The notes: generated from the sequence alone by a model not told the origin. A stretch of DNA of 64,000 nucleotides from an uncultured Enterobacterales bacterium (GCA_945288535.1 CALYQQ010000011.1:45255-109254), one strand, 5' to 3'; positions 28,111-39,116 are shown, numbered from the stretch's first letter. Program-made: numbers and translations.

Positions 28111-29034
28111 ATGAATAGAAATTACACTAAATTAGTTAAAACAGCTGCATCATATGCCACTATTTGTGCAATATTTCTATTAATTATCAAAATTATTGCT
28201 TGGTGGAGTACGCATTCGATTAGTTTATTAGCTACAATTATTGATTCCTGTGTTGACCTCGCCTCATCACTTACGAATCTATTTGTACTTCGATTTTCTT
28301 CTCGCCCAGCCGATTATGATCATGATTTTGGCCATGGCAAAGCAGAATCATTAGCCGCATTAGCACAAGGCACATTTGTTGCGGGCTCTGCCATTTTTCT
28401 TATATTAACAGGTTGTCAGCAAATCTATGCAATAAATACCATGCAGGCAGGGGCTACATTACTAAAAACACCAACTATCGGTATTGTAGTTATGGTTATT
28501 TCAATCATAATTACGCTGGGTTTAGTCATGTTTCAGGAAAACGTTATAAAACGTACTGGGAGTCAAGCAATATATGCTGATATGCTACATTATAAATCTG
28601 ATTTATTAATGAATTGTGCGGTATTATTCGCATTATTATTAAGTTGGCTTAATATACAAAATGCAGATTCACTCTTTGCTATTCTTATTGGTTGTTACAT
28701 CCTCTATAATGCTTGGATAATGAGTTACGATGCTATTCAGACATTATTAGATCGCGTATTGCCAGATCAAGAAAGACAAGAAATTGTGCGAATTATTAAA
28801 TCTAAGAAATTAATGTACCATGAACTACGTACACGGCAGGCTGGACATGAAAAATTTATTCAACTTCATTTGGAGTTAGATGACCATTTGCCATTGATTA
28901 AAGCCCATGACATCGCCTTCGATCTTGAACAAGCTTTGCTTGCGCGTTTTCCTAATGCCAATATAATTATCCATCAGGATCCATTTTCTGCAGTTGAAAA
29001 GGAAATTGAACGTGGTGAACGCCCATCATTATAA
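28111..29034 (+). CDS. fieF: Cation-efflux pump FieF (CDF family)
   Basis: A proton-driven exporter of zinc and ferrous iron in the inner membrane. The 307 residues and six membrane helices match E. coli FieF (300). Metal site A is formed by the DSCVD motif in helix 2 and HYKSD in helix 5. YDHDFGHGKAESLAAL is the family loop with further metal ligands. The C-terminal cytoplasmic domain carries ELRTRQAGHEKFIQLHLELD and IIIHQDP. It lies between cpxP and pfkA, as in E. coli. Confidence 0.95.
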   Translation: MNRNYTKLVKTAASYATICAIFLLIIKIIAWWSTHSISLLATIIDSCVDLASSLTNLFVLRFSSRPADYDHDFGHGKAESLAALAQGTFVAGSAIFLILTGCQQIYAINTMQAGATLLKTPTIGIVVMVISIIITLGLVMFQENVIKRTGSQAIYADMLHYKSDLLMNCAVLFALLLSWLNIQNADSLFAILIGCYILYNAWIMSYDAIQTLLDRVLPDQERQEIVRIIKSKKLMYHELRTRQAGHEKFIQLHLELDDHLPLIKAHDIAFDLEQALLARFPNANIIIHQDPFSAVEKEIERGERPSL

Positions 29035-29297
29035 ATGGCATCATCTGAATAAAAAGCATCAAAAAAACTGCCTATTCATGTCAGTTTAATATTATTAATT
29101 AAGTAATAAAATACAATTGTTATCATAAATTAAACCCATTCAACAATTAGATTCGTTATACTCAAAAAATGTATGGGTAATTTACTAAGTGCATGCATGC
29201 TATTTGATTTCTAACAACATCATTTCGCCGCAAGAATAAAAAACTTAGTATCTTTCCTAGTAATAATTTTTTTAATTTGCATGTACAGAGGATGATC

Positions 29298-30260
29298 ATG
29301 ATAAAAAAAATCGGCGTATTAACCAGTGGGGGCGATGCTCCTGGAATGAATGCAGCCATTCGTGGTGTGGTACGTTCTGCACTTTCAGAAAATATGGAAG
29401 TCGTTGGTGTCCATGATGGTTATTTAGGGCTATATGAGGGAAAATTTACACCATTAGATCGTTATAGTGTTTCTGATATGATTAATCGTGGTGGTACATT
29501 TCTTGGCTCGGCTCGCTTTCCAGAATTTAAAGAAGAAGCGACCAGACAAATAGCTATTGAAAATATGCGTGCTGTAGGTATCGATGCTTTAGTCGTTATT
29601 GGGGGTGATGGGTCTTATATGGGCGCAAAACGCCTAACTGAAATGGGCTTTCCTTGTATTGGACTGCCTGGCACAATCGATAATGATGTAGCCGGTACTG
29701 ATTATACTATTGGTTTTTTTACTGCATTGAGTACTGTTGTGGAAGCCATCGATCGTCTTCGTGATACTTCATCATCTCATCAACGTATTTCAATTGTTGA
29801 AGTGATGGGACGTTATTGTGGCGATCTTACTTTGGCAGCGGCTATAGCAGGTGGCTGTGAATATGTCGTGGTACCGGAAGTTGAATTTAATCGTGAAGAT
29901 TTAGTTAATGAAATTTGGGCCGGCATCAGAAAAGGGAAAAAACATGCTATTATTGCAATTACAGAAAAAATATGTGATATCAATGAGTTAGCTGTTTATA
30001 TTGAAAAAGAAACACAAAGAGAAACGCGAGCAACTATCCTTGGCCACATTCAACGTGGTGGTGCCCCGGTTCCTTATGATCGTATCTTAGCCTCTCGAAT
30101 GGGTGCTTATGCAGTAGAATTATTATTACAAGGTCATGGTGGCCGTTGTGTAGGTATTCAAAATGAAAAGCTTGTTCACCATGACATTATCGATGCTATC
30201 GAGAAAATGAAACGCCCTGACAAGTCTGACTGGCTAAGTGTAGCAAAAAAATTATATTAA
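29298..30260 (+). CDS. pfkA: 6-phosphofructokinase PfkA
   Basis: The main glycolytic phosphofructokinase, making fructose-1,6-bisphosphate with ATP and controlled by ADP and PEP. The 320 residues equal E. coli PfkA and are nearly identical in the core: [30 protein letters not shown], the catalytic GTIDNDV with its aspartate, and [10 protein letters not shown]. The start is the ATG at 29298, seven codons inside the longest open frame, chosen by the AGAGGA site and by homology. I see no Cra site in its upstream 250 bp, unlike E. coli. Confidence 0.97.
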   Translation: MIKKIGVLTSGGDAPGMNAAIRGVVRSALSENMEVVGVHDGYLGLYEGKFTPLDRYSVSDMINRGGTFLGSARFPEFKEEATRQIAIENMRAVGIDALVVIGGDGSYMGAKRLTEMGFPCIGLPGTIDNDVAGTDYTIGFFTALSTVVEAIDRLRDTSSSHQRISIVEVMGRYCGDLTLAAAIAGGCEYVVVPEVEFNREDLVNEIWAGIRKGKKHAIIAITEKICDINELAVYIEKETQRETRATILGHIQRGGAPVPYDRILASRMGAYAVELLLQGHGGRCVGIQNEKLVHHDIIDAIEKMKRPDKSDWLSVAKKLY

Positions 30261-30310
30261 TTAATTTAGTCTCATATATTGCCATACATTGAATGTATTT
30301 TATCTTTATT

Positions 30311-30335
30311 AAAGCCTCTAAATGAGGCTTTTATT
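30311..30335. terminator. Bidirectional terminator between pfkA and the lactonase gene
   Basis: An 8-bp stem (AAAGCCTC at 30311-30318 with GAGGCTTT at 30324-30331) followed by T-rich sequence, with A-rich sequence in front. It serves both convergent genes. Confidence 0.8.
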
Positions 30336-30339
30336 TAGA

Positions 30340-31497
30340 TTAACTATTGTTCTTTAAAAAAACTAATTGTGACGGTGAACCAATATCGACATAATTATTT
30401 ATAAGTAGCAACGAGCCACTCTCTTTATCCACTTTAAATTGAATTATGTTATCGCTACGCTGATTCATCACATAAAGAAAGTCACCTGCAGGCGAGAATG
30501 TCATGGTACGAGGGTGATCACCTGATGTCCAAATATGATCCACCAACTTAAGATCCCCCTCTTGATTTATCAAAAAGTGGGCGATCGAGTTATGTAATCG
30601 ATTTGCTGCATAAAGGTGATCCCCTGCTTGACTGATCACAAGTCCCGATGCTAAGCTGGTTCCCCGATAATGAACAGGTAATGATGAAACAGAATTCAGC
30701 ATGGTAAGTAACCCCGTTTGTTTATCATAGTGATAACGAGTCACAGTTGAAGCTTGTTCATTCAGTAAATAAATAAAATTAAATTTTGGATGAAAAACAA
30801 AGTGCCTAGGCCCAGCACTCTTTGATGATGCCATAAGATATGCAGGATCATTTGCGCTCAATTCACCTCGATTTACATCGAAATGCCACTGATAAATTCG
30901 ATCAAGGCCAACATCTGTAGAGAACACAAATTTACCAGACATATCGCTTTCAATCATATGTGCATGCGGACCATCATGATCGCTATATGCAAAACTACCA
31001 TGAGATGCAGCCTGAGGTAAAGGCGTTCCTGGTATGCCTGTACTTTGTTTTACACAGCAAGCCTCTGCTAATCCACCATTTTTTTTGATAGGAAATATAG
31101 CAACCGAGCCACTTTTATAATTAGCTACCATTATATATTTTCCTGATGGATGCAATGTGATGTAAGCAGGTTCTGCACCCGCAGAGTTTACGCGATTGAT
31201 CTCATCCAATGAACCATCTTTCTCATTGATATGATATGCCACAATAAGGCCAGCCTGTGTATTTTTATAATTATCAACTTCACTTGCAACATAAAGTTGA
31301 TGGCCTGAAAGAGATACAACTAATTGCGCAGCATCGATTATATTACTTACAACATGCTTTTTATACAATTTACCAGTTATAGGATCATACTCTAATAAAT
31401 GTATACCTCGCCCTTTTGGATGATAGGTGCCTACATAAGCAAATAATCGTTTTTCCTTCTGATTGGTAAGCTCGATATCGTTGGAGGTTTTTAACAT
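30340..31497 (-). CDS. Lactonase-family seven-bladed beta-propeller protein
   Basis: A 385-residue cytosolic protein of the lactonase family (PF10282) that includes bacterial 6-phosphogluconolactonase (YbhE type). Visible propeller blades include FAYVGTYHPKGRGIHLLEYD at the start, YITLHPSGKYIMVANYKSGS, DGPHAHMIESDMSGKF, GPRHFVFHPKFNFIYLLNE, and DHPRTMTFSPAGDFLYVMNQ. The histidines and arginines of HAHM and GPRHF are usual in the family. It could be the pentose-phosphate lactonase Pgl or act on another sugar lactone. It is about 50 residues longer than E. coli Pgl, so I leave the symbol open. Confidence 0.85.
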   Translation of the reverse strand: MLKTSNDIELTNQKEKRLFAYVGTYHPKGRGIHLLEYDPITGKLYKKHVVSNIIDAAQLVVSLSGHQLYVASEVDNYKNTQAGLIVAYHINEKDGSLDEINRVNSAGAEPAYITLHPSGKYIMVANYKSGSVAIFPIKKNGGLAEACCVKQSTGIPGTPLPQAASHGSFAYSDHDGPHAHMIESDMSGKFVFSTDVGLDRIYQWHFDVNRGELSANDPAYLMASSKSAGPRHFVFHPKFNFIYLLNEQASTVTRYHYDKQTGLLTMLNSVSSLPVHYRGTSLASGLVISQAGDHLYAANRLHNSIAHFLINQEGDLKLVDHIWTSGDHPRTMTFSPAGDFLYVMNQRSDNIIQFKVDKESGSLLLINNYVDIGSPSQLVFLKNNS

Positions 31498-31714
31498 AGT
31501 CTATCTCATGTAACACATAGTATTTGTTTAATAGTAGTTGACCATGAAAATATTGCATTATTTGTTATTATTCATCACATCGAACGCTTAATATCAATAA
31601 AATAACTATGGCTGCTGGATAACAAGTTCATTTATGTTAAACTCTTTTGAGATCAGTAAAAACTTAAGAGCCTCGACACTGCTGCGAGTAAATATGTATT
31701 TACAAGGATCCATT

Positions 31715-32119
31715 ATGAAAAAAATATATTTTCCCATTATGTTAGGTATTGTTGCCATCATTAGCGGTTGTCATAATAAAAATGATGAGTTAAATAAGCA
31801 GTTACTTACAATGATTAACCAGAATAACGCAACTTTACCTAAAATGATCGATGATAAGACGCGGTTAGATCGGATAGAAAAGATTAATAATCAGCTAGGA
31901 ATTAATTATATTTATACAATTGTTCATCTTAGTAACGAACAAGCCGATCTGAATGATTACCAACAATTAAAGCCAACGCTTGTGTATGCGATTTGTAATC
32001 AGACACAATTTGCGTTTTTTGTTCAAAATAATATTATTATGCGCTACAGTTACTTCACTAATGAGGGTAAACCCGCGTTTACTGTAACTGTTCAACCCTC
32101 ATTAGATTGCCTACGCTAA
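31715..32119 (+). CDS. Small putative lipoprotein of unknown function
   Basis: A 134-residue protein with a lipoprotein signal: MKKIYFPIMLGIVAIISGC, lipobox ISGC at about residue 19. I use the ATG at 31715, preceded by ACAAGGATCC. An in-frame ATG 81 bases upstream would bury the signal peptide inside the protein. The mature part is mixed alpha/beta and contains LNDYQQLKPTLVYAICNQ and YFTNEGKPAFTVTV. I do not recognise a family. It converges on yiaF, leaving 83 bp with no clear terminator. Confidence 0.7.
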   Translation: MKKIYFPIMLGIVAIISGCHNKNDELNKQLLTMINQNNATLPKMIDDKTRLDRIEKINNQLGINYIYTIVHLSNEQADLNDYQQLKPTLVYAICNQTQFAFFVQNNIIMRYSYFTNEGKPAFTVTVQPSLDCLR

Positions 32120-32202
32120 ATGCAACACATTGGTTAGCAATTTCCTTAAAAAAAAACAAAAAGGCGAACGGTTATCCATCTTTTTAACGAAATCGCTATA
32201 AC

Positions 32203-32907
32203 TCAATGCGTTACTTGATTGAATTGTCGGTATTCTTGATATGCATCTTGCATCACTTTGTAAAGTTGATTAAATTGATCTAAATCTTGCGTAGTAGAAA
32301 ACTGTATAGATGCATTATTGACAGAGACAGTATCACCTTTTGATTTTACAAAGTTAATGACGTTTTGCATACTTGTATATACATTCGACATTAGCGGTAA
32401 CACCTGTTTTGCTGTCTGTATTTCATTGGTGACGACTTTTTTAAACGCTTCATCAAACACTTTTTTCACGTCTTCAGGCAATGCTAATGCGTCATACGTT
32501 GTTTTACTGCTTTCGACAAGTTTATCTAACGCTTGCTGTGTTGTTTTTATATTTTCGAGTACTTCATTAATTGGCTGCTGTTGCTCAATGAGTTGTGCTA
32601 CGGTATTCATTGGTTTAATCGCGCGAATAGACTGCTCTAATGGAGTAAATGCAGTTTTGAGTTGCTGGTTAAAACTAGTTAATAACTGATAGTACTGGAA
32701 ATATTTCCCCATTGACTCTTGTTTTTCAGGCGTAAGTGTAGGCAAATTAACACGACTTTTGTTGATAATCTCAGTCTGTAAAAAAAGAATAAATGCTGAA
32801 CGATGCCGTGGCTCAGGATCGCTGCATCCTGTGAGTTGTAAACCGGTTACCAGCATTATAAATAACAAAGGCAACCACCAGATCTTTTGTACATTATCAG
32901 ATTTCAT
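32203..32907 (-). CDS. yiaF: DUF3053 lipoprotein YiaF
   Basis: A 234-residue lipoprotein of family DUF3053. The signal ends at VTGLQLTGCSDPEPRHRSAF, with the lipid-modified cysteine about residue 28. Mature-part landmarks shared with E. coli YiaF are FLQTEIINKSRVNLPTLTPE, KKVFDEAFKKVVT, and ASIQFSTTQDLDQFNQL. Its function is unknown. It lies downstream of glyS on the same strand, and E. coli yiaF is also near glyS. Confidence 0.88.
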   Translation of the reverse strand: MKSDNVQKIWWLPLLFIMLVTGLQLTGCSDPEPRHRSAFILFLQTEIINKSRVNLPTLTPEKQESMGKYFQYYQLLTSFNQQLKTAFTPLEQSIRAIKPMNTVAQLIEQQQPINEVLENIKTTQQALDKLVESSKTTYDALALPEDVKKVFDEAFKKVVTNEIQTAKQVLPLMSNVYTSMQNVINFVKSKGDTVSVNNASIQFSTTQDLDQFNQLYKVMQDAYQEYRQFNQVTH

Positions 32908-33011
32908 AGCTAACTCTATTAAAATTAAATGAAAAGGGATTAAATAAGGATGTAATAAATCAAGTATAGCTAAAATTAGCCCTACAATGAGTAATATAGG
33001 GCGTTAAATAG

Positions 33012-35084
33012 TTATTTTTGTAATAAAGAAATATCTGCAACTTTTAAAAAAAGATCTCTTAATTTGCTAAGTAATGTTAAACGATTAAGGCAGATAGCCT
33101 GATCATCTACCATAACCCTTACATTATCAAAAAATGCATCGATATGTTCTCGTAAATCCGCCAACTCAACGAGTGCTTCCTGATAACGGTTCTCAGCAAA
33201 TAAAGGTTCTAGCTTATCGCGTATCACCACTAAATGTGTAGCGAGCTTAATTTCAGCTGACTCTTTTAATAAAACTGCACTTACATCACTATTAACGGTA
33301 ACAGAGGATTTTGATAAAATATTCGATACCCGTTTGTTCGATTCGGCTAAAGACGCTGCTTCATCTAATGTACGAAAATATGATACTGCTTTTACTCGAG
33401 AGTCAAAGTCCACTGGACTTGTTGGCCTACGAGCCAAAACAGCTTGAATGACATCAACGGAATAGCCCTCTTCTTGATACCAAGCTCTAAAACGACCTAA
33501 AAGAAAATCAACCACATCATCCATCACTTGGCTATTCGTCAGTTTATTACCATATAAAGTAATAGCATGTTCAGTCAAGGTGACAAGATCCAGAGGTAAC
33601 TTTTTCTCTACAATAATACGTAATATCCCTAATGCCGCACGCCTTAAAGCAAAAGGATCTTTATCACCTTTAGGATGTAAACCAATACCAAAAATACCTA
33701 CAAGCGTGTCTATTTTATCCGCAATAGCAACAGAACAGGCGACCAATGACGCGGGTAATTTATCACCAGCAAAACGAGGCATATACTGTTCATTTAACGC
33801 TGTAGCTACTTCATCTGCTTCACCATCATAATGCGCATAATGCATACCCATAATACCTTGGGTATCGGTAAATTCAAAAACCATATTAGTCATTAAATCA
33901 CATTTCGATAATAAACCAGCACGAGTAGCTTTATTAACATCTGCACCGATCTGCTCAGCTACCCATCCTGCTAATGCTTCAATTCTTTCTGTTTTATCAC
34001 GTAATGAACCTAATTTCTGCTGGAATAATATGTTTTCTAGCAAAGGTAATCTTGCATCAAGGCGTTGTTTCCTGTCAGTATTAAAGAAAAACTCCGCATC
34101 AGCTAAACGAGGACGAACAACTTTTTCATTACCTGAAATAATTTGCTGTGGATCAGTTGATTCTATATTAGCCACAAAAATAAAGTGAGGTAATAACCGA
34201 TCCGTTGAATCGTAAACAGGGAAGTATTTTTGGTCACCTTTCATTGTATGAACTAATGCTTCAGAAGGTACCGCCAAAAAACGTTCTTCAAATGTTGCTG
34301 TTAATACAACCGGCCACTCAACCAATGACGTCACTTCATCTAATAGACTTTCACTTATGTCAGCCTTACCACCTAATTGTTTTGCTGCTTTTTCTGCGTC
34401 TGCTCGGATTATTGATTTACGTTGTTCATAATCAGCTATAACACGACCTTTTTCCTGAAGCGAGGTAATGTATTCATCTGCTGAAGCTAATGAAAGTTCT
34501 GCCTGGCCCATAAAGCGGTGTCCACGAATAATCCTTGATGATTCAACTCCTAAAATTGTTCCTTTAATCAATTCACTACCATAAAGCATGGTTACGGTAT
34601 GAACAGGTCGAATAAATTCAGTATCTTTATCTCCCCAACGCATTGGTTTAGGAATAGGTAATGCCGATAGTGCCTTACTTACCAACTCTGTAAGTAGTGC
34701 TTGTACAGGTTGGCCTTTACTTTGAGCACGATAGACTAACCACTCGCCTTTATCAGTAACCAATCTTTCTGCCTGATCAACTGAAATACCACAACCACGC
34801 GCCCAACCTTCTGCAGCTTTACTCGGTTTACCTTCCGGTGAGAAAGCCTGTGCTATTGCTGGACCACGTTTTTCTATTTGTCTATCTGGTTGCGCAGCAG
34901 CTAATTTGTAAACTTGCAATGCTAATCGACGTGGTGATGCAAACGATTGAATTCTATCGAATTGTAAATCAGCATTATTCAATTCCTGAGAAAAATTTTC
35001 TGCAAAAGCATTAGCAAGTGAGCGTAGTGATTTTGGCGGTAACTCTTCCGTACCGATTTCCACCAGAAATGTTTGTTGAGTCAT
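33012..35084 (-). CDS. glyS: Glycyl-tRNA synthetase beta subunit GlyS
   Basis: The beta subunit of the alpha2-beta2 glycyl-tRNA synthetase, which binds tRNA-Gly and supports aminoacylation by GlyQ. The 690 residues match E. coli GlyS (689). Signatures are [14 protein letters not shown] at the start, [32 protein letters not shown], and a C-terminal anticodon-binding-like (DALR) region with [11 protein letters not shown]. It follows glyQ by nine bases in an operon. Confidence 0.97.
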   Translation of the reverse strand: MTQQTFLVEIGTEELPPKSLRSLANAFAENFSQELNNADLQFDRIQSFASPRRLALQVYKLAAAQPDRQIEKRGPAIAQAFSPEGKPSKAAEGWARGCGISVDQAERLVTDKGEWLVYRAQSKGQPVQALLTELVSKALSALPIPKPMRWGDKDTEFIRPVHTVTMLYGSELIKGTILGVESSRIIRGHRFMGQAELSLASADEYITSLQEKGRVIADYEQRKSIIRADAEKAAKQLGGKADISESLLDEVTSLVEWPVVLTATFEERFLAVPSEALVHTMKGDQKYFPVYDSTDRLLPHFIFVANIESTDPQQIISGNEKVVRPRLADAEFFFNTDRKQRLDARLPLLENILFQQKLGSLRDKTERIEALAGWVAEQIGADVNKATRAGLLSKCDLMTNMVFEFTDTQGIMGMHYAHYDGEADEVATALNEQYMPRFAGDKLPASLVACSVAIADKIDTLVGIFGIGLHPKGDKDPFALRRAALGILRIIVEKKLPLDLVTLTEHAITLYGNKLTNSQVMDDVVDFLLGRFRAWYQEEGYSVDVIQAVLARRPTSPVDFDSRVKAVSYFRTLDEAASLAESNKRVSNILSKSSVTVNSDVSAVLLKESAEIKLATHLVVIRDKLEPLFAENRYQEALVELADLREHIDAFFDNVRVMVDDQAICLNRLTLLSKLRDLFLKVADISLLQK

Positions 35085-35093
35085 AACTACCTC

Positions 35094-36005
35094 TTACTTC
35101 TTGTTATTACATAGAGGAAAACCTAAAGCCTCACGAGAAGCGTAATAGGCTTCTGCAACTGCTTTTGTCAATGTTCTGATACGCAAAATATAACGCTGCC
35201 GTTCAGTTACCGAAATAGCTTTACGGGCGTCAAGGAGGTTAAAGCTATGTGCAGCTTTAAGGATCCGTTCATATGCAGGTAGCGGCAATGGCGTATCTAA
35301 TTCAAGCAGCTTTTTTGCTTCTTTTTCATAATGGTCAAAACAGCTAAATAAAAAATCAATATCAGCATATTCAAAATTATAGGTAGATTGTTCTACTTCA
35401 TTTTGATGATAAACATCACCATACGTTGTTTTGCCTAATGGTCCATTACTCCAAACTAAATCGTAGACACTATCTACACCTTGAATATACATCGCCAATC
35501 GCTCTAATCCATAGGTGATTTCACCCGTGACAGGCTTACATTCCAAGCCTCCGACTTGTTGGAAATAAGTAAACTGCGTTACTTCCATCCCATTTAACCA
35601 GACTTCCCAACCTAGCCCCCAGGCACCTAATGTAGGATTTTCCCAGTTATCTTCAACAAAACGAATATCGTGTACACAAGGATCTAAGCCTAGTGCTTGT
35701 AATGAGCCAAGATAAAGCTCCTGAATATTATCTGGTGATGGTTTAATAGCTACTTGAAACTGATAATAGTGCTGTAGACGATTGGGATTTTCACCATATC
35801 GGCCATCTGTTGGGCGACGTGATGGTTGTACATAAGCTACAGCCAAAGGTTCTGGTCCTAATGCTCTAAGGCATGTCATTGGGTGGGATGTTCCTGCACC
35901 CACTTCCATATCCAATGGTTGAACAATAGTACAACCTTGACGTGACCAGTAATCTTGTAATGTCAGGATTAACCCCTGAAAGGTCTTTATATCGAACTTT
36001 TGCAT
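35094..36005 (-). CDS. glyQ: Glycyl-tRNA synthetase alpha subunit GlyQ
   Basis: The catalytic alpha subunit of glycyl-tRNA synthetase. The 303 residues equal E. coli GlyQ from [20 protein letters not shown] to the end. Class II features include [36 protein letters not shown] and [20 protein letters not shown]. The ATG at 36005 is chosen by homology. Its ribosome site is weak, and in-frame ATGs at 36029 and 36038 have no better one. It diverges from tag. Confidence 0.96.
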   Translation of the reverse strand: MQKFDIKTFQGLILTLQDYWSRQGCTIVQPLDMEVGAGTSHPMTCLRALGPEPLAVAYVQPSRRPTDGRYGENPNRLQHYYQFQVAIKPSPDNIQELYLGSLQALGLDPCVHDIRFVEDNWENPTLGAWGLGWEVWLNGMEVTQFTYFQQVGGLECKPVTGEITYGLERLAMYIQGVDSVYDLVWSNGPLGKTTYGDVYHQNEVEQSTYNFEYADIDFLFSCFDHYEKEAKKLLELDTPLPLPAYERILKAAHSFNLLDARKAISVTERQRYILRIRTLTKAVAEAYYASREALGFPLCNNKK

Positions 36006-36126
36006 AGTTTTTACATCGCTGATGATCATGGCTATCATGGATAATAATATTAGATTGTTCAGTATACCTATTGCTGATAAGATATAAACATAAAATCTGA
36101 CCTATTTCTTATAAATAAGGAAATTT

Positions 36127-36723
36127 ATGTCAACCTTGCCTAAGGTCAATAAAAAATGTCGTTGTGAATGGGTGACAACGAATCCTCTCTATATTGCTTA
36201 TCATGATAATGAATGGGGAAAACCTGAATATAATAACCATACATTATTTGAAAACATTTGTCTTGAAGGCCAACAAACGGGTTTATCTTGGTTTACTGTT
36301 TTAAAAAAACGCTCGTGTTATCGCGATAACTTTTATCAATTTGATCCAGTTAAAATTGCCCGTATGACACAAAATGATATAGAAAAATTACTGAAAGATC
36401 CTGGATTAATTAGGCATCGCGCTAAACTTAACGCTATTGTAACCAATGCAAAAGCCTATTTAAATATGGCTGAAAAAGGTGAAAATTTTTCTCAATTTGT
36501 TTGGTCATTTGTTGGCGGTTTTCCTCAACAGAATCAATTTAACTGCCTATCTGAGGTACCAAATCGAACCCCCACATCTTATAAATTAGCCAATGCATTA
36601 AAAAAGCGAGGCTTCGTCTTTGTCGGCTCTACTACTTGTTATGCTTTTATGCAGTCAATGGGACTTGTAAACGATCATATTACTAGTTGCTTTTTATCTT
36701 CTAAAAATACTCAATCTCAATAA
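36127..36723 (+). CDS. tag: 3-methyladenine DNA glycosylase I (Tag)
   Basis: Removes 3-methyladenine from alkylated DNA. The 198 residues match E. coli Tag (187). Landmarks are CEWVTTNPLYIAYHDNEWG, ICLEGQQTGLSWFTVLKKR with the catalytic glutamate, FVWSFVGG, and VGSTTCYAFMQSMGLVNDH. The zinc ligands appear as an N-terminal Cys (RCEW), His in YHDNEW, and His/Cys in NDHITSC. AAGGAAA precedes the ATG. E. coli tag also lies close to glyQS. Confidence 0.95.
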   Translation: MSTLPKVNKKCRCEWVTTNPLYIAYHDNEWGKPEYNNHTLFENICLEGQQTGLSWFTVLKKRSCYRDNFYQFDPVKIARMTQNDIEKLLKDPGLIRHRAKLNAIVTNAKAYLNMAEKGENFSQFVWSFVGGFPQQNQFNCLSEVPNRTPTSYKLANALKKRGFVFVGSTTCYAFMQSMGLVNDHITSCFLSSKNTQSQ

Positions 36724-37243
36724 GAGTATAAAAAAATTACTTCAATCATAATAAGAGGCAACATAATTTCTTTATATTAGAGCCTATCTAGTAGTATTTA
36801 ATAAAATCTCTTAAAAATCACTAATTATATATAAACCATTTTATCTTATTAATAACGATGAAAATTAATAAATAAAGTACTTTTCTAGTGTATTTGAGTT
36901 AACTGAATTACATATTCAATATAATATTTTCATTATTATTGGGTTACCTTTAAAGCCAACATTTGTTTCTTGTCAATACGACTGTCATTGTTTAAAATTT
37001 GCAACCTTACATAGGAGAGTAGTTCATTGTTATATATAAATTCATTATTAAATGAATTAATTTTGAGTAATATATGAAAAATTATTATCAACAATCTTAA
37101 TGAATAAAAAACTATGGTAATAATGCTCTAGTGAGGTATATAGAGTAGGTAATACTTAAGGTTATACTAGTACATACCGGGGTAAACATGAGTATTGGCC
37201 ATATGTCTATTTTATTTCTCACCTTAGAATGAACTGAATCAAA
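36724..37243 (+). promoter_or_regulatory. Long leader of the UPF0016 gene; possible yybP-ykoY-type element
   Basis: A 520-bp AT-rich spacer. At 37003-37022 it has AACCTTACATAGGAGAGTAG, and a matching TAAGGTT near 37157-37163 can pair with AACCTTA to form a closing stem around ~145 bases. The element then runs on to ACATACCGGGGTAAAC at about 37171-37186. The AGGAGAGTAG string resembles the GGGGAGUAG core of the manganese riboswitch (Rfam yybP-ykoY). Such switches are known to control UPF0016 exporters. The match is partial, and I could not verify the whole fold. Confidence 0.3.
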
Positions 37244-37795
37244 ATGTCTATTTTTCTTACTGCGATGGGTATAATAACACTAGCAGAACTTGGTGATAAA
37301 ACGCAATTACTTACATTATTACTAGTCACGCGTTTTAGTAAACCGTTTATTATTTTATTTGCCATTATTTTAAGTACATTATTCAATCATTCACTAGCAG
37401 CATCTGTAGGTGATATAATTGGTACTTGGTTAACCCATGAGCATATGCAGCGTGTTATCGATATTGGTTTTATTGTTACTGGTTTTTGGCTACTTTTACC
37501 CGATAAGAATGATAGTTATATTAAGGGAAATAATGCTTTTTTAACGTCGTTTATCTTATTTTTTGTAGCGGAAATGGGGGATAAAACCCAATTAGCAACT
37601 TTATTGCTTGAAGCACAGCATAATAATTTAACCTTGGTTGTCATTGGTTCAACCGTTGGTATGGTATTAGCAAATGCACCTATGTTATGGTTTGGTCATC
37701 ATCTCAAGCGTTATATAGGGAATTCATTTATTCGTTATTTAGCGTCAGGCATTTTTATTACAACAGGAATTATCAGTTTAATATCTATCATATAA
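37244..37795 (+). CDS. UPF0016 (GDT1/TMEM165) family divalent-cation exporter
   Basis: A 183-residue membrane protein with about six helices in two repeats. Each repeat carries the family signature E-x-G-D-K-T: LAELGDKTQLLTLLL near residue 15 and VAEMGDKTQLATLLL near residue 108. Members export manganese or exchange calcium/manganese for protons; bacterial homologues such as Vibrio MneA protect against manganese. The ATG lacks a strong Shine-Dalgarno sequence. The long upstream leader may regulate it. Confidence 0.9.
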   Translation: MSIFLTAMGIITLAELGDKTQLLTLLLVTRFSKPFIILFAIILSTLFNHSLAASVGDIIGTWLTHEHMQRVIDIGFIVTGFWLLLPDKNDSYIKGNNAFLTSFILFFVAEMGDKTQLATLLLEAQHNNLTLVVIGSTVGMVLANAPMLWFGHHLKRYIGNSFIRYLASGIFITTGIISLISII

Positions 37796-38005
37796 AAGAT
37801 AACAAGTAATTGACTAAATCTATTAGGCGAGCCATGATGATGAATAATGCCACTTTAGCGCATAGTTTACTGGTTAATAAATGACTTATTCATACACTGA
37901 GTTTTTAATTCAGGATCTTGCCGTAAGTAGCCTTTCTTTTGTTAATTATCTTGAGATAAAAATTAATTTATAAAATATTATCTGATCTCGTTTAAGGAAA
38001 TAAAT

Positions 38006-38665
38006 ATGAAAAAAATTACACTTGCGGTTATTATCGCTATAAGCCCTACGTTAATTTTATCGGGTTGTACGGTTAATCCTTATACAAATGAATCACAAGC
38101 TAGTGATGCCAGTATTGGTGCTGCAGCTGGTGCTTTACTAGGTGCGGGCATTGGTGCTCTTTCTTCGTCTAAAAAAGATCGTGGTAAAGGCGCGATAATT
38201 GGTGCAGCAGCAGGCGTTGCTTTAGGTAGTGGTGTTGGTTATTACATGGATACTCAGGAAGCCAAACTACGTGAGAAAATGCGAGGAACCGGTGTAAGTG
38301 TTACTCGTAAAGGTAATCAAATTATTTTAAATATGCCAAATAATGTTACATTCAATACTAATAGCAGTGTAATTAAACCTGCAGGCGCGAACACACTTAG
38401 CGGTGTTGTGTTAGTATTAAAAGAGTATGACAAAACAGGTATCCAAGTTATTGGTCATACAGATAACACTGGTTCCGACGAAATAAACAATCGCTTATCT
38501 AAAGAGCGTGCCGATAATGTCGCCTCTACCTTAATTAATCAAGGTATCGCCGCTAACCGTATTGGTATTATTGGTGCTGGGTCAAAAAGCCCTATCGCTG
38601 ACAACAGCAGTGCAACTGGTCGTGCTGAAAACCGCCGCGTAGAAATTATATTGACGCCACTTTAA
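38006..38665 (+). CDS. yiaD: OmpA-domain lipoprotein YiaD
   Basis: A 219-residue outer-membrane lipoprotein, the same length as E. coli YiaD. Lipobox LSGC is at residue ~21. A glycine-zipper region follows (SIGAAAGALLGAGIGALSSS, then KDRGKGAIIGAAAGVALGSG). The rest is an OmpA-like peptidoglycan-binding domain with GHTDNTGSDEINNRLSKERA and TGRAENRRVEI. The OmpA domain binds meso-DAP of peptidoglycan via the conserved Asp and Arg. YiaD overproduction suppresses a bamD defect in E. coli. AAGGAAA precedes the ATG, and a strong terminator follows. Confidence 0.95.
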   Translation: MKKITLAVIIAISPTLILSGCTVNPYTNESQASDASIGAAAGALLGAGIGALSSSKKDRGKGAIIGAAAGVALGSGVGYYMDTQEAKLREKMRGTGVSVTRKGNQIILNMPNNVTFNTNSSVIKPAGANTLSGVVLVLKEYDKTGIQVIGHTDNTGSDEINNRLSKERADNVASTLINQGIAANRIGIIGAGSKSPIADNSSATGRAENRRVEIILTPL

Positions 38666-38700
38666 TAAAATAACTTACTGCTATTTTATTAACTCTTGCG

Positions 38701-38735
38701 ATAGCGCAAATTTCTTATTATTTGCGCTATTTTTC
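38701..38735 (+). terminator. Rho-independent terminator of yiaD
   Basis: An 11-bp perfect stem (ATAGCGCAAAT at 38701-38711 with ATTTGCGCTAT at 38720-38730) followed by TTTTT. The remaining ~380 bp up to 39116 is AT-rich and shows nothing beyond a presumed promoter. Confidence 0.9.
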
Positions 38736-39116
38736 TCCGTTTTTACGTCTAAATTATAATAAATGCCTGTAAGCGGACATGCAGAGTGATCAGTTTTTAA
38801 TATAAGATAATTAATAGGTTATCGCTATAAGAACCTTTTATAGATTAGATTTGTTAAATTAGTACAATAAGCGACTAAATTATATTTATTATAACTATAA
38901 ATAAACCAATAGAGATAAGTGCGTCTATTTACACAATTTAATTGTAACCGATATAATCATTTACATAATTTTACTCTACAGCTACTAAATATAATAATAT
39001 TTATCGTTATTTTGATATTAGTTTATCCTATTACTAAAATCAGCTTATCATATTTAATCGAATGAGTTATAACTGATTTATCTATATCACAATAATGCTT
39101 TATTTGAGGATAATTG

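Noticed and set aside
31634..31714. Upstream start extending the small lipoprotein by 27 residues
   Set aside because: It would place the lipoprotein signal inside the protein. The internal ATG has its own ribosome site.
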